Position numbers and translations under genes: made by a program. Shown piece by piece: positions 43,279 through 51,387 of a stretch of DNA of 64,000 bases (position 1 is the stretch's first letter; the number at the start of each line of letters is the position of its first letter). This stretch comes from JAAEPI01 sp965212145 (lineage in GTDB: Bacteria > Bacteroidota > Bacteroidia > Cytophagales > Cyclobacteriaceae): positions 930,001 to 994,000 of the forward strand of contig CBDBUY010000009.1 of NCBI GenBank assembly GCA_965212145.1, written 5' to 3'. A model generated the notes under the pieces. The model worked only from the letters and a program-made list of their open reading frames with translations, made no database searches and was not told the DNA's origin.

Positions 43279-44322
43279 TTAATTCCCTGTTTTTCGCTCC
43301 ACAGGTGGTGGAGCCACGATTTCTCGCTCTCTTTTTTGCCGCAAATATGCAACTTTTCGACGCACTGATTCCAGATGAGATTTCAATTCCAAATTGGTTG
43401 TATCTGCCGCATAAACTTGTTCATAGAATGGCAATGACCTGGAGACCCACCCACGACGCTCCAATAACTCGGCTTTTTTCAAAATCAGCGTCGGATCGTC
43501 AGGCTTGGTGGCCAGATTTTTATCCAGATAGAAAATGGCAGAGTCCCAGACATATTCAGCTTCAAATTGTTTAATTAAGATGTCGTTTGCCACGGCCAGG
43601 TTTTGGGTTCTCAGGAGGTATCTGGACGTATCTTTATTGTCTAAGTTGTAATAATACTTTGCTAGACGAATCACATAATCTGTGTTGGATTTATCTTCTT
43701 TAGATATTTGATTTTCAATTATATAAGCTGCTTTACTGAAAGCATTTTCTCTTTCTAGAATGGGTAAGTATTTTAAGAGAATCGGGTGATCTGGAGAACT
43801 GGTCAGTATCTCCTCGAAATGAGGTCGGGCTAGGGCTAGTTGATCGGAGGATAAATAGGAATTGATCGCGAATACGGTGGCATCTTCTGAGGGATGTTGG
43901 TCAAGGAAATCTAAAACTAGGCCGTTTATATCTTCTCCTAAACCAGCACTGGCGGTGATCTGAGCCTTGATTCGATTCTCGGTCTCAAAAGCTCCATTGA
44001 GCAGATTAATCACCGTATTGTATTCGTCATGTTTGAGGTAGTAAGCAACTTGCTGATCTAGTAATTTTTCAGAAGAGCCGAACTTATTTACTGCTGTTTT
44101 CAAGATGGCTTCACATCTAATTGGCCAGTCCAATTGTTCGCAAAAATAAAGCTGCTGTCGGAGCAATCTCGTACTGTCAGTTTCACTGCTGGCCAGAGCC
44201 TCTAACTCCGTCAGGATTGTTTCGGAAACAAACCTTGTCTCGATCGGCACTTCTATTTTTTGATCCTGTCTATTTCCACAAGAAAAAAGGCTGATAATCA
44301 ATATGGCAGATATCCACTTCAC
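43279..44322 (-). CDS. TPR lipoprotein
   Basis: A 347-residue protein with lipobox ISLFSC (Cys15) and about seven TPR-like helical hairpins (QLYFCEQLDWPIRCEAILKTA, VINLLNGAFETENR, LALARPHFEEILTS, AAYIIENQISKEDKS). The C-terminus is basic. It is likely held at the inner leaflet of the outer membrane or in the inner membrane. It overlaps doxX by four bases and ends four bases before thrS, so it lies in the same transcription unit. Role unknown. Confidence 0.75.
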   Translation of the reverse strand: MKWISAILIISLFSCGNRQDQKIEVPIETRFVSETILTELEALASSETDSTRLLRQQLYFCEQLDWPIRCEAILKTAVNKFGSSEKLLDQQVAYYLKHDEYNTVINLLNGAFETENRIKAQITASAGLGEDINGLVLDFLDQHPSEDATVFAINSYLSSDQLALARPHFEEILTSSPDHPILLKYLPILERENAFSKAAYIIENQISKEDKSNTDYVIRLAKYYYNLDNKDTSRYLLRTQNLAVANDILIKQFEAEYVWDSAIFYLDKNLATKPDDPTLILKKAELLERRGWVSRSLPFYEQVYAADTTNLELKSHLESVRRKVAYLRQKREREIVAPPPVERKTGN

Positions 44323-44699
44323 TTTCTTTTTAGGACGGCATCCAACGAATATTGGCCGCTACCCAAGATGATAATACTTATATATCCGACCAAGTAAAGC
44401 AATGGAAATTCCATTCTACGCCATGGATCATCAATATGAACAATAAAAGCCGCAACGAACATGGTGAATGCCGGCGGTAATGCAGCCAATCTGGACTTGT
44501 ATCCAATAATCAGGACTATGCTGCAAACGAATTCTGCAAAAGCGGCCATGAAGAGGCTCAGTTCTTCGCCAAGCCCGATGGGATTTCCAAATCCCCAGTC
44601 ACCTTCAATAATTTTCAGAAACTTCCCCCATCCATGAGTCAGCATCATCGCTGATAAACTCACGCGAAGAATAAGCGATACTATTGATTCTTTGTTCAT
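44319..44699 (-). CDS. DoxX family membrane protein
   Basis: A 126-residue protein from the ATG at 44699, with four helices. LILRVSLSAMMLTHGWGKF is the DoxX family opening; LSLFMAAFAEFVCSIVLIIGYKSRLAAL follows. DoxX proteins are linked to redox stress but the reaction is not settled. It heads the doxX-TPR-thrS group. A TAnnTTTG element ends five bases before the ATG, so the transcript is probably leaderless. The longer frame upstream would lie in the promoter. Confidence 0.85.
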   Translation of the reverse strand: MNKESIVSLILRVSLSAMMLTHGWGKFLKIIEGDWGFGNPIGLGEELSLFMAAFAEFVCSIVLIIGYKSRLAALPPAFTMFVAAFIVHIDDPWRRMEFPLLYLVGYISIIILGSGQYSLDAVLKRK

Positions 44700-44704
44700 G
44701 GCGG

Positions 44705-44712
44705 CAAAAATA
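44705..44712 (-). promoter_or_regulatory. TAnnTTTG promoter of doxX-TPR-thrS
   Basis: Minus-strand TATTTTTG, then CCGCC and the ATG at 44699 (five bases between). Confidence 0.65.
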
Positions 44713-44848
44713 GAACCGTAAAATTGCCTTATGAAGAACATGATCAGAAATCATTGCGAGGTTGGGTTTGAAAAAAAAAGAATTGAAGTTGTCGGAATCA
44801 ATACAGTCCGTTTGACTGTTACCTTTCTATTACAATTAATTTCGTGTT

Positions 44849-45493
44849 ATGAATACATCCATTCGACTTTTACTTTCTGCCTTGATTCTGGTGGCTTGCA
44901 CATCTGGCAAGACCACAAATACTGAGACCATTTCTGATTCATTCGAGGATCAGGAGGGACTGAAACGAGCCTACTTCGCCAGTGGTTGTTTTTGGTGCGT
45001 AGAGGCGGTTTATGAAAGTGTGAAAGGGGTAAAGGAGTCCATTTCTGGGTATTCCGGTGGCCACACTGAGAATCCTACGTATGAATCTTCGAATACAGGA
45101 AGGACGGGACATGCCGAAGCGGTTGAAGTAATTTATGATCCAAGTGAAGTGAGTTTTGCAGATTTAGTGGATGTGTATTTTGGTTCACAAGACCCACTAC
45201 AGGTAAATGGCCAAGGGCCTGACAGAGGATCTCAGTATCGTTCAATCATTTTCTACCAGGATTCAAAGGAGAAAGAAATCATTGATAAGAAGAAGGTGGC
45301 TCTTGAGAAAAAATTGGGACAGAAGGTGGCTGCTGAGGTGAAAGAGTTTGAAAAGTTCTGGATTGCGGAGGACTACCATCAGAATTACGAAAGATTGCAT
45401 CCGTATAACCCGTACATTCGAAACGTTTCGGTTCCGAGGCTTAATAGATTCAAGAAAAAATTTCCTCACTTACTCAAAGAGGAAGATCATTAA
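44849..45493 (+). CDS. msrA: Peptide-methionine (S)-S-oxide reductase, lipoprotein
   Basis: A 214-residue MsrA with lipobox LVAC (Cys17) and catalytic Cys47 in ASGCFWCVEAVYE, followed by Cys50. GYSGGHTENPTYESSNTGRTGHAE and SQYRSIIFYQDS complete the family set. The lipid anchor places it in the envelope, where it could repair oxidised outer-membrane or periplasmic proteins. This second copy differs from the cytoplasmic one at 37.3 kb in location, so they probably serve different compartments. Confidence 0.93.
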   Translation: MNTSIRLLLSALILVACTSGKTTNTETISDSFEDQEGLKRAYFASGCFWCVEAVYESVKGVKESISGYSGGHTENPTYESSNTGRTGHAEAVEVIYDPSEVSFADLVDVYFGSQDPLQVNGQGPDRGSQYRSIIFYQDSKEKEIIDKKKVALEKKLGQKVAAEVKEFEKFWIAEDYHQNYERLHPYNPYIRNVSVPRLNRFKKKFPHLLKEEDH

Positions 45494-45524
45494 CTTTCGG
45501 TTTTCGAATCCTTAAAAATCCCAA

Positions 45525-46565
45525 GTGAAGAAAATTCTAAAATATGCAGGGATAAGTCTGTTTGTACTTATCCTTATTGCGGTCATCATGTGGATGGCAG
45601 GTCCAAAAGCTGAATTTGAGGCTGTGAATCCTAAACTGCCTGAATTGGATGTTTCTATTTCTGATCTTGATGAGTATCTAGCTCAGAAAGAAGCTGCGAT
45701 GGGAGATGTTAAGCCGGGAAATGAATCACGGATCATTTGGGCTGACTCGGTTCGTCAAACCGAATATGCACTTGTGTATTTGCACGGATTCTCGGCTGGT
45801 CCCATGGAGGGAGCGCCGCTGCATATGGAGGTAGCGAAGCGATATGGGATGAATCTTTACTTACCCAGGCTATCTCGGCATGGACTTTCAAATGATGACG
45901 CATTCTTAGAACTCACTCCAAAAAGCCTGATGGAAACTGCGAAGGAAGCACTGGTGATTGGGAAAAAAATAGGGAAGGAGGTGATCCTGATGAGCTGTTC
46001 CACCGGCGGGACTTTGGGTATCTATTTATCTGCCAATCATCCAGATATCCATGCACATGTCATGTATTCACCGAATATTGATCTCTTTGATGGCACCACT
46101 GATTTGATGACGGGTCCATGGGGACTTGAGATTGTCAGGAGCATTCTTGGAGAATACCGAGAGCCTGTACCTTACAAAACCACGGTACCTGATAGTGTTC
46201 GAGAAAAAATGGACCTTTATTGGACCGGGAGATATAGAGTTGAAGGGCTGGTTGCTTTGCAAAGTCTTTTGGATCAGACGATGACTGAAGAAACTTTTCG
46301 CTCAGTCAGTCAACCTTATTTTATGGGATATTACTTTAAAAGCGATTCGGCTCAGGATTCGACTGTGTCCGTCCAAGCTATGAATTCATTCAACGAGATT
46401 TCCGGAACGTCCGATGAGAAGCGAAGGATTGTAGCTTTCACTGATGCGAAAAGTCATGTGATAAATTCTAATCTTACCTCGAAGCAATATGATGATGTGC
46501 AGAATGAAACTTTTAAATTTTTCGAAGAAATTCTTGGCCTAGTTCCACAGCCAAAGGGGAATTAA
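45525..46565 (+). CDS. Membrane-anchored alpha/beta hydrolase
   Basis: A 346-residue protein with an N-terminal transmembrane helix (about 7-25), starting at GTG. The hydrolase body has YLHGFSAGPMEGAPLH (oxyanion) and the nucleophile Ser159 in LMSCSTGGTLGIYL, i.e. an S-x-S-x-G elbow in place of G-x-S-x-G. A late DAKSHVINS carries the likely His. It probably acts on a lipid or ester in the envelope. The substrate is not known. A weak imperfect inverted repeat follows the stop. Confidence 0.78.
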   Translation: MKKILKYAGISLFVLILIAVIMWMAGPKAEFEAVNPKLPELDVSISDLDEYLAQKEAAMGDVKPGNESRIIWADSVRQTEYALVYLHGFSAGPMEGAPLHMEVAKRYGMNLYLPRLSRHGLSNDDAFLELTPKSLMETAKEALVIGKKIGKEVILMSCSTGGTLGIYLSANHPDIHAHVMYSPNIDLFDGTTDLMTGPWGLEIVRSILGEYREPVPYKTTVPDSVREKMDLYWTGRYRVEGLVALQSLLDQTMTEETFRSVSQPYFMGYYFKSDSAQDSTVSVQAMNSFNEISGTSDEKRRIVAFTDAKSHVINSNLTSKQYDDVQNETFKFFEEILGLVPQPKGN

Positions 46566-46593
46566 AAGATAAGTCATAACGGCAATTATGTGA

Positions 46594-47565
46594 TTATAAC
46601 TCGATATAGGTTTCGATCAATTCTAAATGATCGTCAGGCTCAATAGTGTATTTCCTCAGATTGGCTGGCATCAAAATCACTTCTCCGAATTGAATTGATT
46701 CTCCAGCAACACGCCCATTACCACCAGCGGCAATATAGATTTTGAAGCAATCCAGATCAGAACGGTCAATTTCCAAGGGCCTGTCAATTTTTAGTTTGTT
46801 TGTGGTGAAGTATGGGGTAGCGACTATTCGATTGGTAGTGTTGGGCTTGTCGGAATATTGCGTTTTATATTCTTCATGGAAATTAAAATCAATGGCTTCA
46901 AGCGCTTCCTCAATGTGAAGTTCTCGTTTGTTGCCATTCTTATCCACTCGATCAAAATCATAAATGCGATAGGTGATATCCGATGTTTGCTGGATTTCGG
47001 CTAAAAGTATACCCGCTCCAATTGTGTGTATTCTACCTGCAGGAAGATGGAATACATCGTTTTTATTGGCTGATTCTTTATTCAAGATTTCCTCTAAATT
47101 CTTTTCGTTGATAAGAGTTTTAAACTCATCCCGGCTAACCTTTCGATTAAACCCTGATACCAGAGATGCGCCATCATCAGATTGCAGGATATACCACATT
47201 TCAGATTTGCCATGACAATTGTGGCGTTCTATTGCTAGCTCGTCATCCGGGTGAACTTGAATGGATAAATCTTGAGCAGCATCGATGAACTTAATAAGCA
47301 GAGGGAATTCGATACCAAAGCGATCTATTATTTTCTGACCCAGTATTTCCGCTCCGAAAGACTCAATAATATTGGTTAAAGATTTTCCTTTCAGAGCTCC
47401 ATTAGACACGATCGACACACTCCCGTCAACACCGGATATTTCCCAAGATTCTCCGCAATTGTCCATCTCTCCAAAGTCCTTTTCAAGGATGTCCTTTATT
47501 TTCTGTCCTCCCCAGATTTTTTCTTTGAATATCGGAAAGAATTTAAGCGGGTATAGATCTGACAT
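46594..47565 (-). CDS. manA: Mannose-6-phosphate isomerase, class I
   Basis: A 323-residue zinc isomerase converting mannose-6-phosphate and fructose-6-phosphate. The opening PIFKEKIWGGQKIKDIL, the metal-binding IQVHPDDELAIERHNCHGKSEMWYIL stretch and LPAGRIHTIGAGILLAEIQ are family motifs. It is shorter than E. coli ManA and of the Bacillus-like length. It feeds GDP-mannose/surface sugars. No sugar genes are adjacent. Confidence 0.93.
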   Translation of the reverse strand: MSDLYPLKFFPIFKEKIWGGQKIKDILEKDFGEMDNCGESWEISGVDGSVSIVSNGALKGKSLTNIIESFGAEILGQKIIDRFGIEFPLLIKFIDAAQDLSIQVHPDDELAIERHNCHGKSEMWYILQSDDGASLVSGFNRKVSRDEFKTLINEKNLEEILNKESANKNDVFHLPAGRIHTIGAGILLAEIQQTSDITYRIYDFDRVDKNGNKRELHIEEALEAIDFNFHEEYKTQYSDKPNTTNRIVATPYFTTNKLKIDRPLEIDRSDLDCFKIYIAAGGNGRVAGESIQFGEVILMPANLRKYTIEPDDHLELIETYIEL

Positions 47566-47694
47566 GGAGTCTTTATTAACGAGATCAGATGGTGAATTTA
47601 ATCTTTATTGAAGGACTGAATTGAGTTACAACACACTAGTAATTAAAATCTGTATAACCCGGCTCCAAATGGGATCACTGAAAAACTCAGAAAC

Positions 47695-47725
47695 AAAAAA
47701 AAGCACCTGCAATGTGCAAGTGCTT
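47695..47725 (-). terminator. Intrinsic terminator after tRNA-Asp
   Basis: Minus strand: AAGCACTTGC, loop ACATT, GCAGGTGCTT (10 base pairs with one G-T), then T-rich. It lies ten bases past the tRNA 3' end, so the tRNA is a single-gene transcript. Between it and manA (47566-47694) I see nothing. Confidence 0.85.
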
Positions 47726-47734
47726 AATATTCAG

Positions 47735-47808
47735 CGGTCCGGACGAGACTCGAACTCGCGACCTCCTGCGTGACAGGCAGGCATTCTAACCAACTGAACT
47801 ACCGGACC
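47735..47808 (-). tRNA. tRNA-Asp (GTC)
   Basis: On the minus strand GGTCCGG pairs with CCGGACC (acceptor), followed by discriminator G. The D arm AGTTCAGTTGGTTAGAAT, an anticodon stem CCTGC/GCAGG around loop CTGTCAC (anticodon GTC) and the T arm GCGAG-TTCGAGT-CTCGT are all complete. It is 74 bases and has no encoded CCA. It reads GAC and GAU. Confidence 0.97.
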
Positions 47809-47881
47809 CTCTTGTTTAAAGAGGTGCAAATCTACTAGCACCTCTTTATTTATGCAAGCCTGTTTTTCTTTTAATTGTACC

Positions 47882-47889
47882 TATTTTTG
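47882..47889 (+). promoter_or_regulatory. TAnnTTTG promoter of accA
   Basis: TATTTTTG followed by TCGC, 31 bases before the ATG at 47921. Confidence 0.65.
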
Positions 47890-47920
47890 TCGCTGCAAAT
47901 TCAACCCCAAAAAAGCATCT

Positions 47921-48865
47921 ATGCAACTAGAATTTGAGAAGCCAATTTTCGAGCTGGAAGCGAAACTGACAGACATGAAAGAATTGGCCAAACAAAGTGA
48001 TGTAGACGTCACAGACGCCATCAAACAACTCGAGAAAAAAATCAAGAATCTTAAAAAGGAGACCTTCGAAAACCTCACGCGCTGGCAGAGGGTTCAATTG
48101 TCTCGTCATCCTGATAGACCGTATGCATTGGATTATATCTATGAAATCACTGACGATTTTATAGAACTCCACGGCGACAGGAATGTGAAGGATGATAAGG
48201 CCATGGTTGGTGGTTTTGGAACCATCAACAAGCAGACTGTGATGTTGATTGGTCAGCAGAAAGGACGCAACACGAAACAGCGTCAAACTCGAAATTTCGG
48301 CATGGCCAATCCCGAGGGATATCGTAAGGCACTGAGGTTGATGAAGATGGCTGAAAAGTTTAACAAACCAATCGTTACGCTCATCGATACTCCGGGTGCT
48401 TTCCCGGGGCTGGAAGCAGAGGAGAGAGGACAAGGTGAAGCCATCGCTAGAAACCTGAAGGAAATGTTTATGCTCAAGGTTCCTGTTATCTGCATAATCA
48501 TAGGAGAGGGGGCATCAGGAGGAGCACTTGGAATTGCCATTGGAGATCAAATTCTGATGATGGAAAACACCTGGTACTCAGTAATTTCTCCAGAGTCGTG
48601 TTCATCCATCTTGTGGCGAAGTTGGGATTACAAAGAGCAGGCAGCCGAAGCGTTAAAACTCACAGCTACGGATATGCTGAATAATAAACTCATTGATGGG
48701 GTTATAAAGGAGCCACTTGGAGGCGCTCACACGGACATGCCGGGAGCGTGTAAGGAGGTTAAAAAAGTAATTCTGTCCAATATCAAGGAGCTTTCCGACA
48801 AGACACCAGAGCAACGTATCTCTGAACGAATAGAGAAGTTTAGTGCAATGGGTGTTTATGGATAA
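47921..48865 (+). CDS. accA: Acetyl-CoA carboxylase carboxyltransferase, alpha subunit
   Basis: A 314-residue AccA from the ATG at 47921. It has an N-terminal helical part (LEFEKPIFELEAKLTDM), LSRHPDRPYALDYI, and the crotonase-like core with TLIDTPGAFPGLEAEERGQ and IIGEGASGGALGIAIGD. It transfers CO2 from biotin to acetyl-CoA with AccD. Neither accD nor accB is adjacent. The frame extends upstream without support, past the promoter. The acyltransferase follows six bases later. Confidence 0.96.
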   Translation: MQLEFEKPIFELEAKLTDMKELAKQSDVDVTDAIKQLEKKIKNLKKETFENLTRWQRVQLSRHPDRPYALDYIYEITDDFIELHGDRNVKDDKAMVGGFGTINKQTVMLIGQQKGRNTKQRQTRNFGMANPEGYRKALRLMKMAEKFNKPIVTLIDTPGAFPGLEAEERGQGEAIARNLKEMFMLKVPVICIIIGEGASGGALGIAIGDQILMMENTWYSVISPESCSSILWRSWDYKEQAAEALKLTATDMLNNKLIDGVIKEPLGGAHTDMPGACKEVKKVILSNIKELSDKTPEQRISERIEKFSAMGVYG

Positions 48866-48871
48866 GCAATA

Positions 48872-49426
48872 GTGAAACGGTTCAATAAGGCCTTTTTTGG
48901 ATTTTGGTTCAAATTGTTTGGGTGGAAAATTGCGAAATATCCTCCGAAGCTTAAAAAATATGTCATTGCCGTGGCTCCCCATACGAGTAATTGGGATTTT
49001 GGGGTAGGATACTGCGTCAAACACATTTCTGATTTGCACCCCAATTTTCTAGCTAAGAACTCCTTGTTCAAAATACCATTAGTTGGCTGGTTTCTTCGAA
49101 ATATGGGCGGGGTACCCGTTGATAGATCACGAAACGTGAAGCTTGTTGACCAAATGGTCGAAAAGTTCGGTGAACTCGATCAGTTCATTGTGGCTATCAC
49201 ACCTGAAGGAACTAGATCTTATTCCGAGAAATGGAAAACCGGCTTTTACTACGTCGCACACAAGGCAGGAGTGCCTATTGTCATGGCTGGCCTTGATTAC
49301 GGAACCAAGCTCGTGACATTCTCCGATCCTTTTCACCCGACTGGAGATGTGGAAAAAGATCTGGAGTTTATGAAAGACTTCTTTCGTACAATGAAAGGGA
49401 AGTACCCGGAGAAGGGAGTGCAATAA
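48872..49426 (+). CDS. 1-acylglycerol-3-phosphate acyltransferase-like (LPLAT)
   Basis: A 184-residue acyltransferase of the PlsC superfamily, starting at GTG. Catalytic motif HTSNWD has His37 and Asp42 (H-x4-D); glycerol-phosphate-binding PEGTR is at 111-115; MGGVPVDRS is at about 78-86. An N-terminal hydrophobic patch would attach it to the membrane. This compact group acts on lysophospholipids or other acyl acceptors. Next to accA it fits fatty-acid/phospholipid synthesis. Confidence 0.85.
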   Translation: MKRFNKAFFGFWFKLFGWKIAKYPPKLKKYVIAVAPHTSNWDFGVGYCVKHISDLHPNFLAKNSLFKIPLVGWFLRNMGGVPVDRSRNVKLVDQMVEKFGELDQFIVAITPEGTRSYSEKWKTGFYYVAHKAGVPIVMAGLDYGTKLVTFSDPFHPTGDVEKDLEFMKDFFRTMKGKYPEKGVQ

Positions 49427-49449
49427 AAAAAGCCTCGTCTCCGAGGCTT
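49425..49449 (-). terminator. Intrinsic terminator of the zinc-ribbon gene, possibly bidirectional
   Basis: AGCCTCG (49431-49437) and CGAGGCT (49442-49448); on the minus strand it is followed by six T. On the plus strand only TAATTTC follows, so the main use is for the minus-strand genes. Confidence 0.8.
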
Positions 49450-49476
49450 AATTTCTAATAATTTATACTGGGTTGC

Positions 49477-50274
49477 TTATTTCTTAGCAGCAGCTTTCTT
49501 TGTTGTCGTAGCTCTTTTGGTTCTTCTTTTCGGCTTCACTTCCTCTACAATTTCATCCTCAACCTCAGAAAGTATTCTTCCACAATGCTCACAAACGATT
49601 ATTTTCTTTTGCTCTCGAATTTCCGCCTGCATCTGAGGAGGAACAATATTAAAACAACCCCCGCAAGCTCCTCTTTTCACAGGAACTACGGCTAGGCCAT
49701 TTCTCATGTTTTCTCTTACCTTGTTATAGGACTTCAGCAGTCTATCCTCGATTTGCTTGGAGGCTTTGGTTCTGCTTCTGTCAAGCTTTTGTTCATCAGA
49801 TTCAGATTCCTTGGTAATAATAGCCAATTCATCCTTTTTCTCCTGAAGATCCTTCTTCCGCTCTTTTCTCGTGTTCTCCGTTTCCTTGATCTCCTCTTTT
49901 TTGGCCTCTATTTTCTCATAAGACTCTGAGATTCTTTTCTCAAGGATCTGAATTTCCAATTGCTGAAGTTCAACCTCCTTGGTGATGGCGTCATACTCTC
50001 TATTGTTTCTGACGTTCATCTGCTGCTCACCATACTTAGCGATCAGCTTTTCGGCATCCTTGATGGCTGCTTTGTTGGCATTGATACCTTCCTCGATTTC
50101 AGCGAGTTCGGCCTTTTGTTTTTCAATTCTGGTGTCGTAACCGACGATCTCATCCTCCAAGTCCTGCACTTCCTCAGGCAATGCTCCACGAACCTTTTGA
50201 AGTTCGTCTTTTTCTGAGTCTATGGATTGTAATTTTTGAAGAGATTCTAGCTTTTGAGCTACCGTGTTTTCCAT
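49477..50274 (-). CDS. Coiled-coil C4-type zinc-ribbon protein
   Basis: A 265-residue protein. Residues 10-195 form a long charged coiled coil (KLQSIDSEKDELQKVRG, LQQLEIQILEKRISESYEKIEAKKEEI). A zinc ribbon follows: GACGGCFNIVPPQ and IVCEHCGRIL supply two CxxC pairs. The tail is Lys/Arg-rich and ends in an Ala/Lys run. The CT398/DUF164-like family is found next to Nif3; a role in protein secretion or nucleic-acid handling has been suggested for relatives but is not settled. The Nif3-like gene lies seven bases upstream on the same strand. Confidence 0.85.
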   Translation of the reverse strand: MENTVAQKLESLQKLQSIDSEKDELQKVRGALPEEVQDLEDEIVGYDTRIEKQKAELAEIEEGINANKAAIKDAEKLIAKYGEQQMNVRNNREYDAITKEVELQQLEIQILEKRISESYEKIEAKKEEIKETENTRKERKKDLQEKKDELAIITKESESDEQKLDRSRTKASKQIEDRLLKSYNKVRENMRNGLAVVPVKRGACGGCFNIVPPQMQAEIREQKKIIVCEHCGRILSEVEDEIVEEVKPKRRTKRATTTKKAAAKK

Positions 50275-50281
50275 GCGTTTT

Positions 50282-51376
50282 TTAGCTAAAAATAACGGGG
50301 TTTGTGTCCACCCCAGTCAAACGAAACGCAATATTAGGTAATTTTTGACTCAAGTAATCATGGATGAGATTCTTTGTGAAGACTTCACTCTCATAATGCC
50401 CAATATCCGCCAGGATAATTTTGGAATCAGCTTCAAAAAAGTCATGGTACTTGACATCAGAAGTGATGAAAATGTCGGCACTAGCGGCTTTCGCCTTGTC
50501 CAAAAGAAATACTCCAGCTCCACCACAGACCGCTACGGTTTTGATTTTCTTCTTGATCAAATTGGTGTGCTTGATGACCTTTAGCCCCATTTGCTTTTTG
50601 AGGTATTCGATAAATTTATCTGTATTCATCGGTGAATCTAATTGGCCGACCATCCCGCTTCCAACTTCCTGATTCTGATTAGACAAGGAAGTCAGATAGT
50701 ATGCCACTTCTTCATACGGATGTGAAGTCTTCAAAGCTGATAATACACTTCCGAGGAAGGGATTTGTAACTATGATTTCAATTTTTGTTTCCTCGACTCG
50801 TTCTAGTTCGTTCGATTTACCGATAGCCGGATTCGCCTTGTCGGAAGGACGAAATGTACCTGTCCCCTCTAGCTGAAAACTGCAATCAGAATACTCTCCG
50901 ATATTTCCTGCACCTGCATCAAACAAAGCCTGCAGCACTTTTTCCTTATCAGATGTTGGGATGAAAGTTTCGAGTTTTGTTAATGTTTCAGATTTGGGAG
51001 CTAGAATCTTCGTGTTCTTCAATCCAATTTTATCCGAGATCATTCGGTTCACGCCGGTGTGCACATTGTCAAGGTTGGTGTGGATCGCGTAGATGTTTAT
51101 GTCATTTTTAATGGCCTTGACGATACACCTGTCCAACCAATGATCATTACCGATTTTTTTAATTCCACCGAAAATCAGGGGATGATGTGCGATGATAAGA
51201 TTACAATTATTTTCAATGGCCTCATCGATTACCTCCTCAGTGACATCCAGTGAAATGCTCGCACCGGTCACTTCCACCTCTGGATCTCCGATGATTAAAC
51301 CACTATTGTCATAGCTTTCCTGATATCTTCGTGGAGCCCATTGCTCAAGAACGCTTATTATATCTTTGACTTTCAT
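50282..51376 (-). CDS. Nif3-like dinuclear metal-centre protein
   Basis: A 364-residue NIF3/YbgI family protein from the ATG at 51376. The conserved N-terminal half has WAPRRYQESYDNSGLIIGDPE and NLIIAHHPLIFGGIKKI; the C-terminal half has GGAGVFLLDKAKAASADIFITSDVKYH with the other metal ligands. A middle insertion (about 125-230), seen in Bacteroidota and Firmicutes, forms the ACT-like lid. The activity (GTP cyclohydrolase-like or other hydrolase) is debated. It forms an operon with the zinc-ribbon protein and is divergent from lpxK by 11 bases. Confidence 0.88.
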   Translation of the reverse strand: MKVKDIISVLEQWAPRRYQESYDNSGLIIGDPEVEVTGASISLDVTEEVIDEAIENNCNLIIAHHPLIFGGIKKIGNDHWLDRCIVKAIKNDINIYAIHTNLDNVHTGVNRMISDKIGLKNTKILAPKSETLTKLETFIPTSDKEKVLQALFDAGAGNIGEYSDCSFQLEGTGTFRPSDKANPAIGKSNELERVEETKIEIIVTNPFLGSVLSALKTSHPYEEVAYYLTSLSNQNQEVGSGMVGQLDSPMNTDKFIEYLKKQMGLKVIKHTNLIKKKIKTVAVCGGAGVFLLDKAKAASADIFITSDVKYHDFFEADSKIILADIGHYESEVFTKNLIHDYLSQKLPNIAFRLTGVDTNPVIFS

Positions 51377-51387
51377 AATTTCCCCGG

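Noticed and set aside
46566..46593. CATAA/TTATG inverted repeat between the hydrolase and manA
   Set aside because: Short, imperfect stem without a T tract; not enough for a terminator call.
47852..47920. Upstream extension of accA
   Set aside because: It contains the TATTTTTG promoter and has Cys/Phe-rich, noncoding-like residues; the ATG at 47921 gives the family N-terminus.
48283..48540. Minus-strand frame inside accA
   Set aside because: Antisense to the conserved carboxyltransferase core.
49425..49449. Terminator for accA-acyltransferase on the plus strand
   Set aside because: The hairpin is symmetrical but the T tract exists only on the minus strand; the plus-strand use is uncertain.
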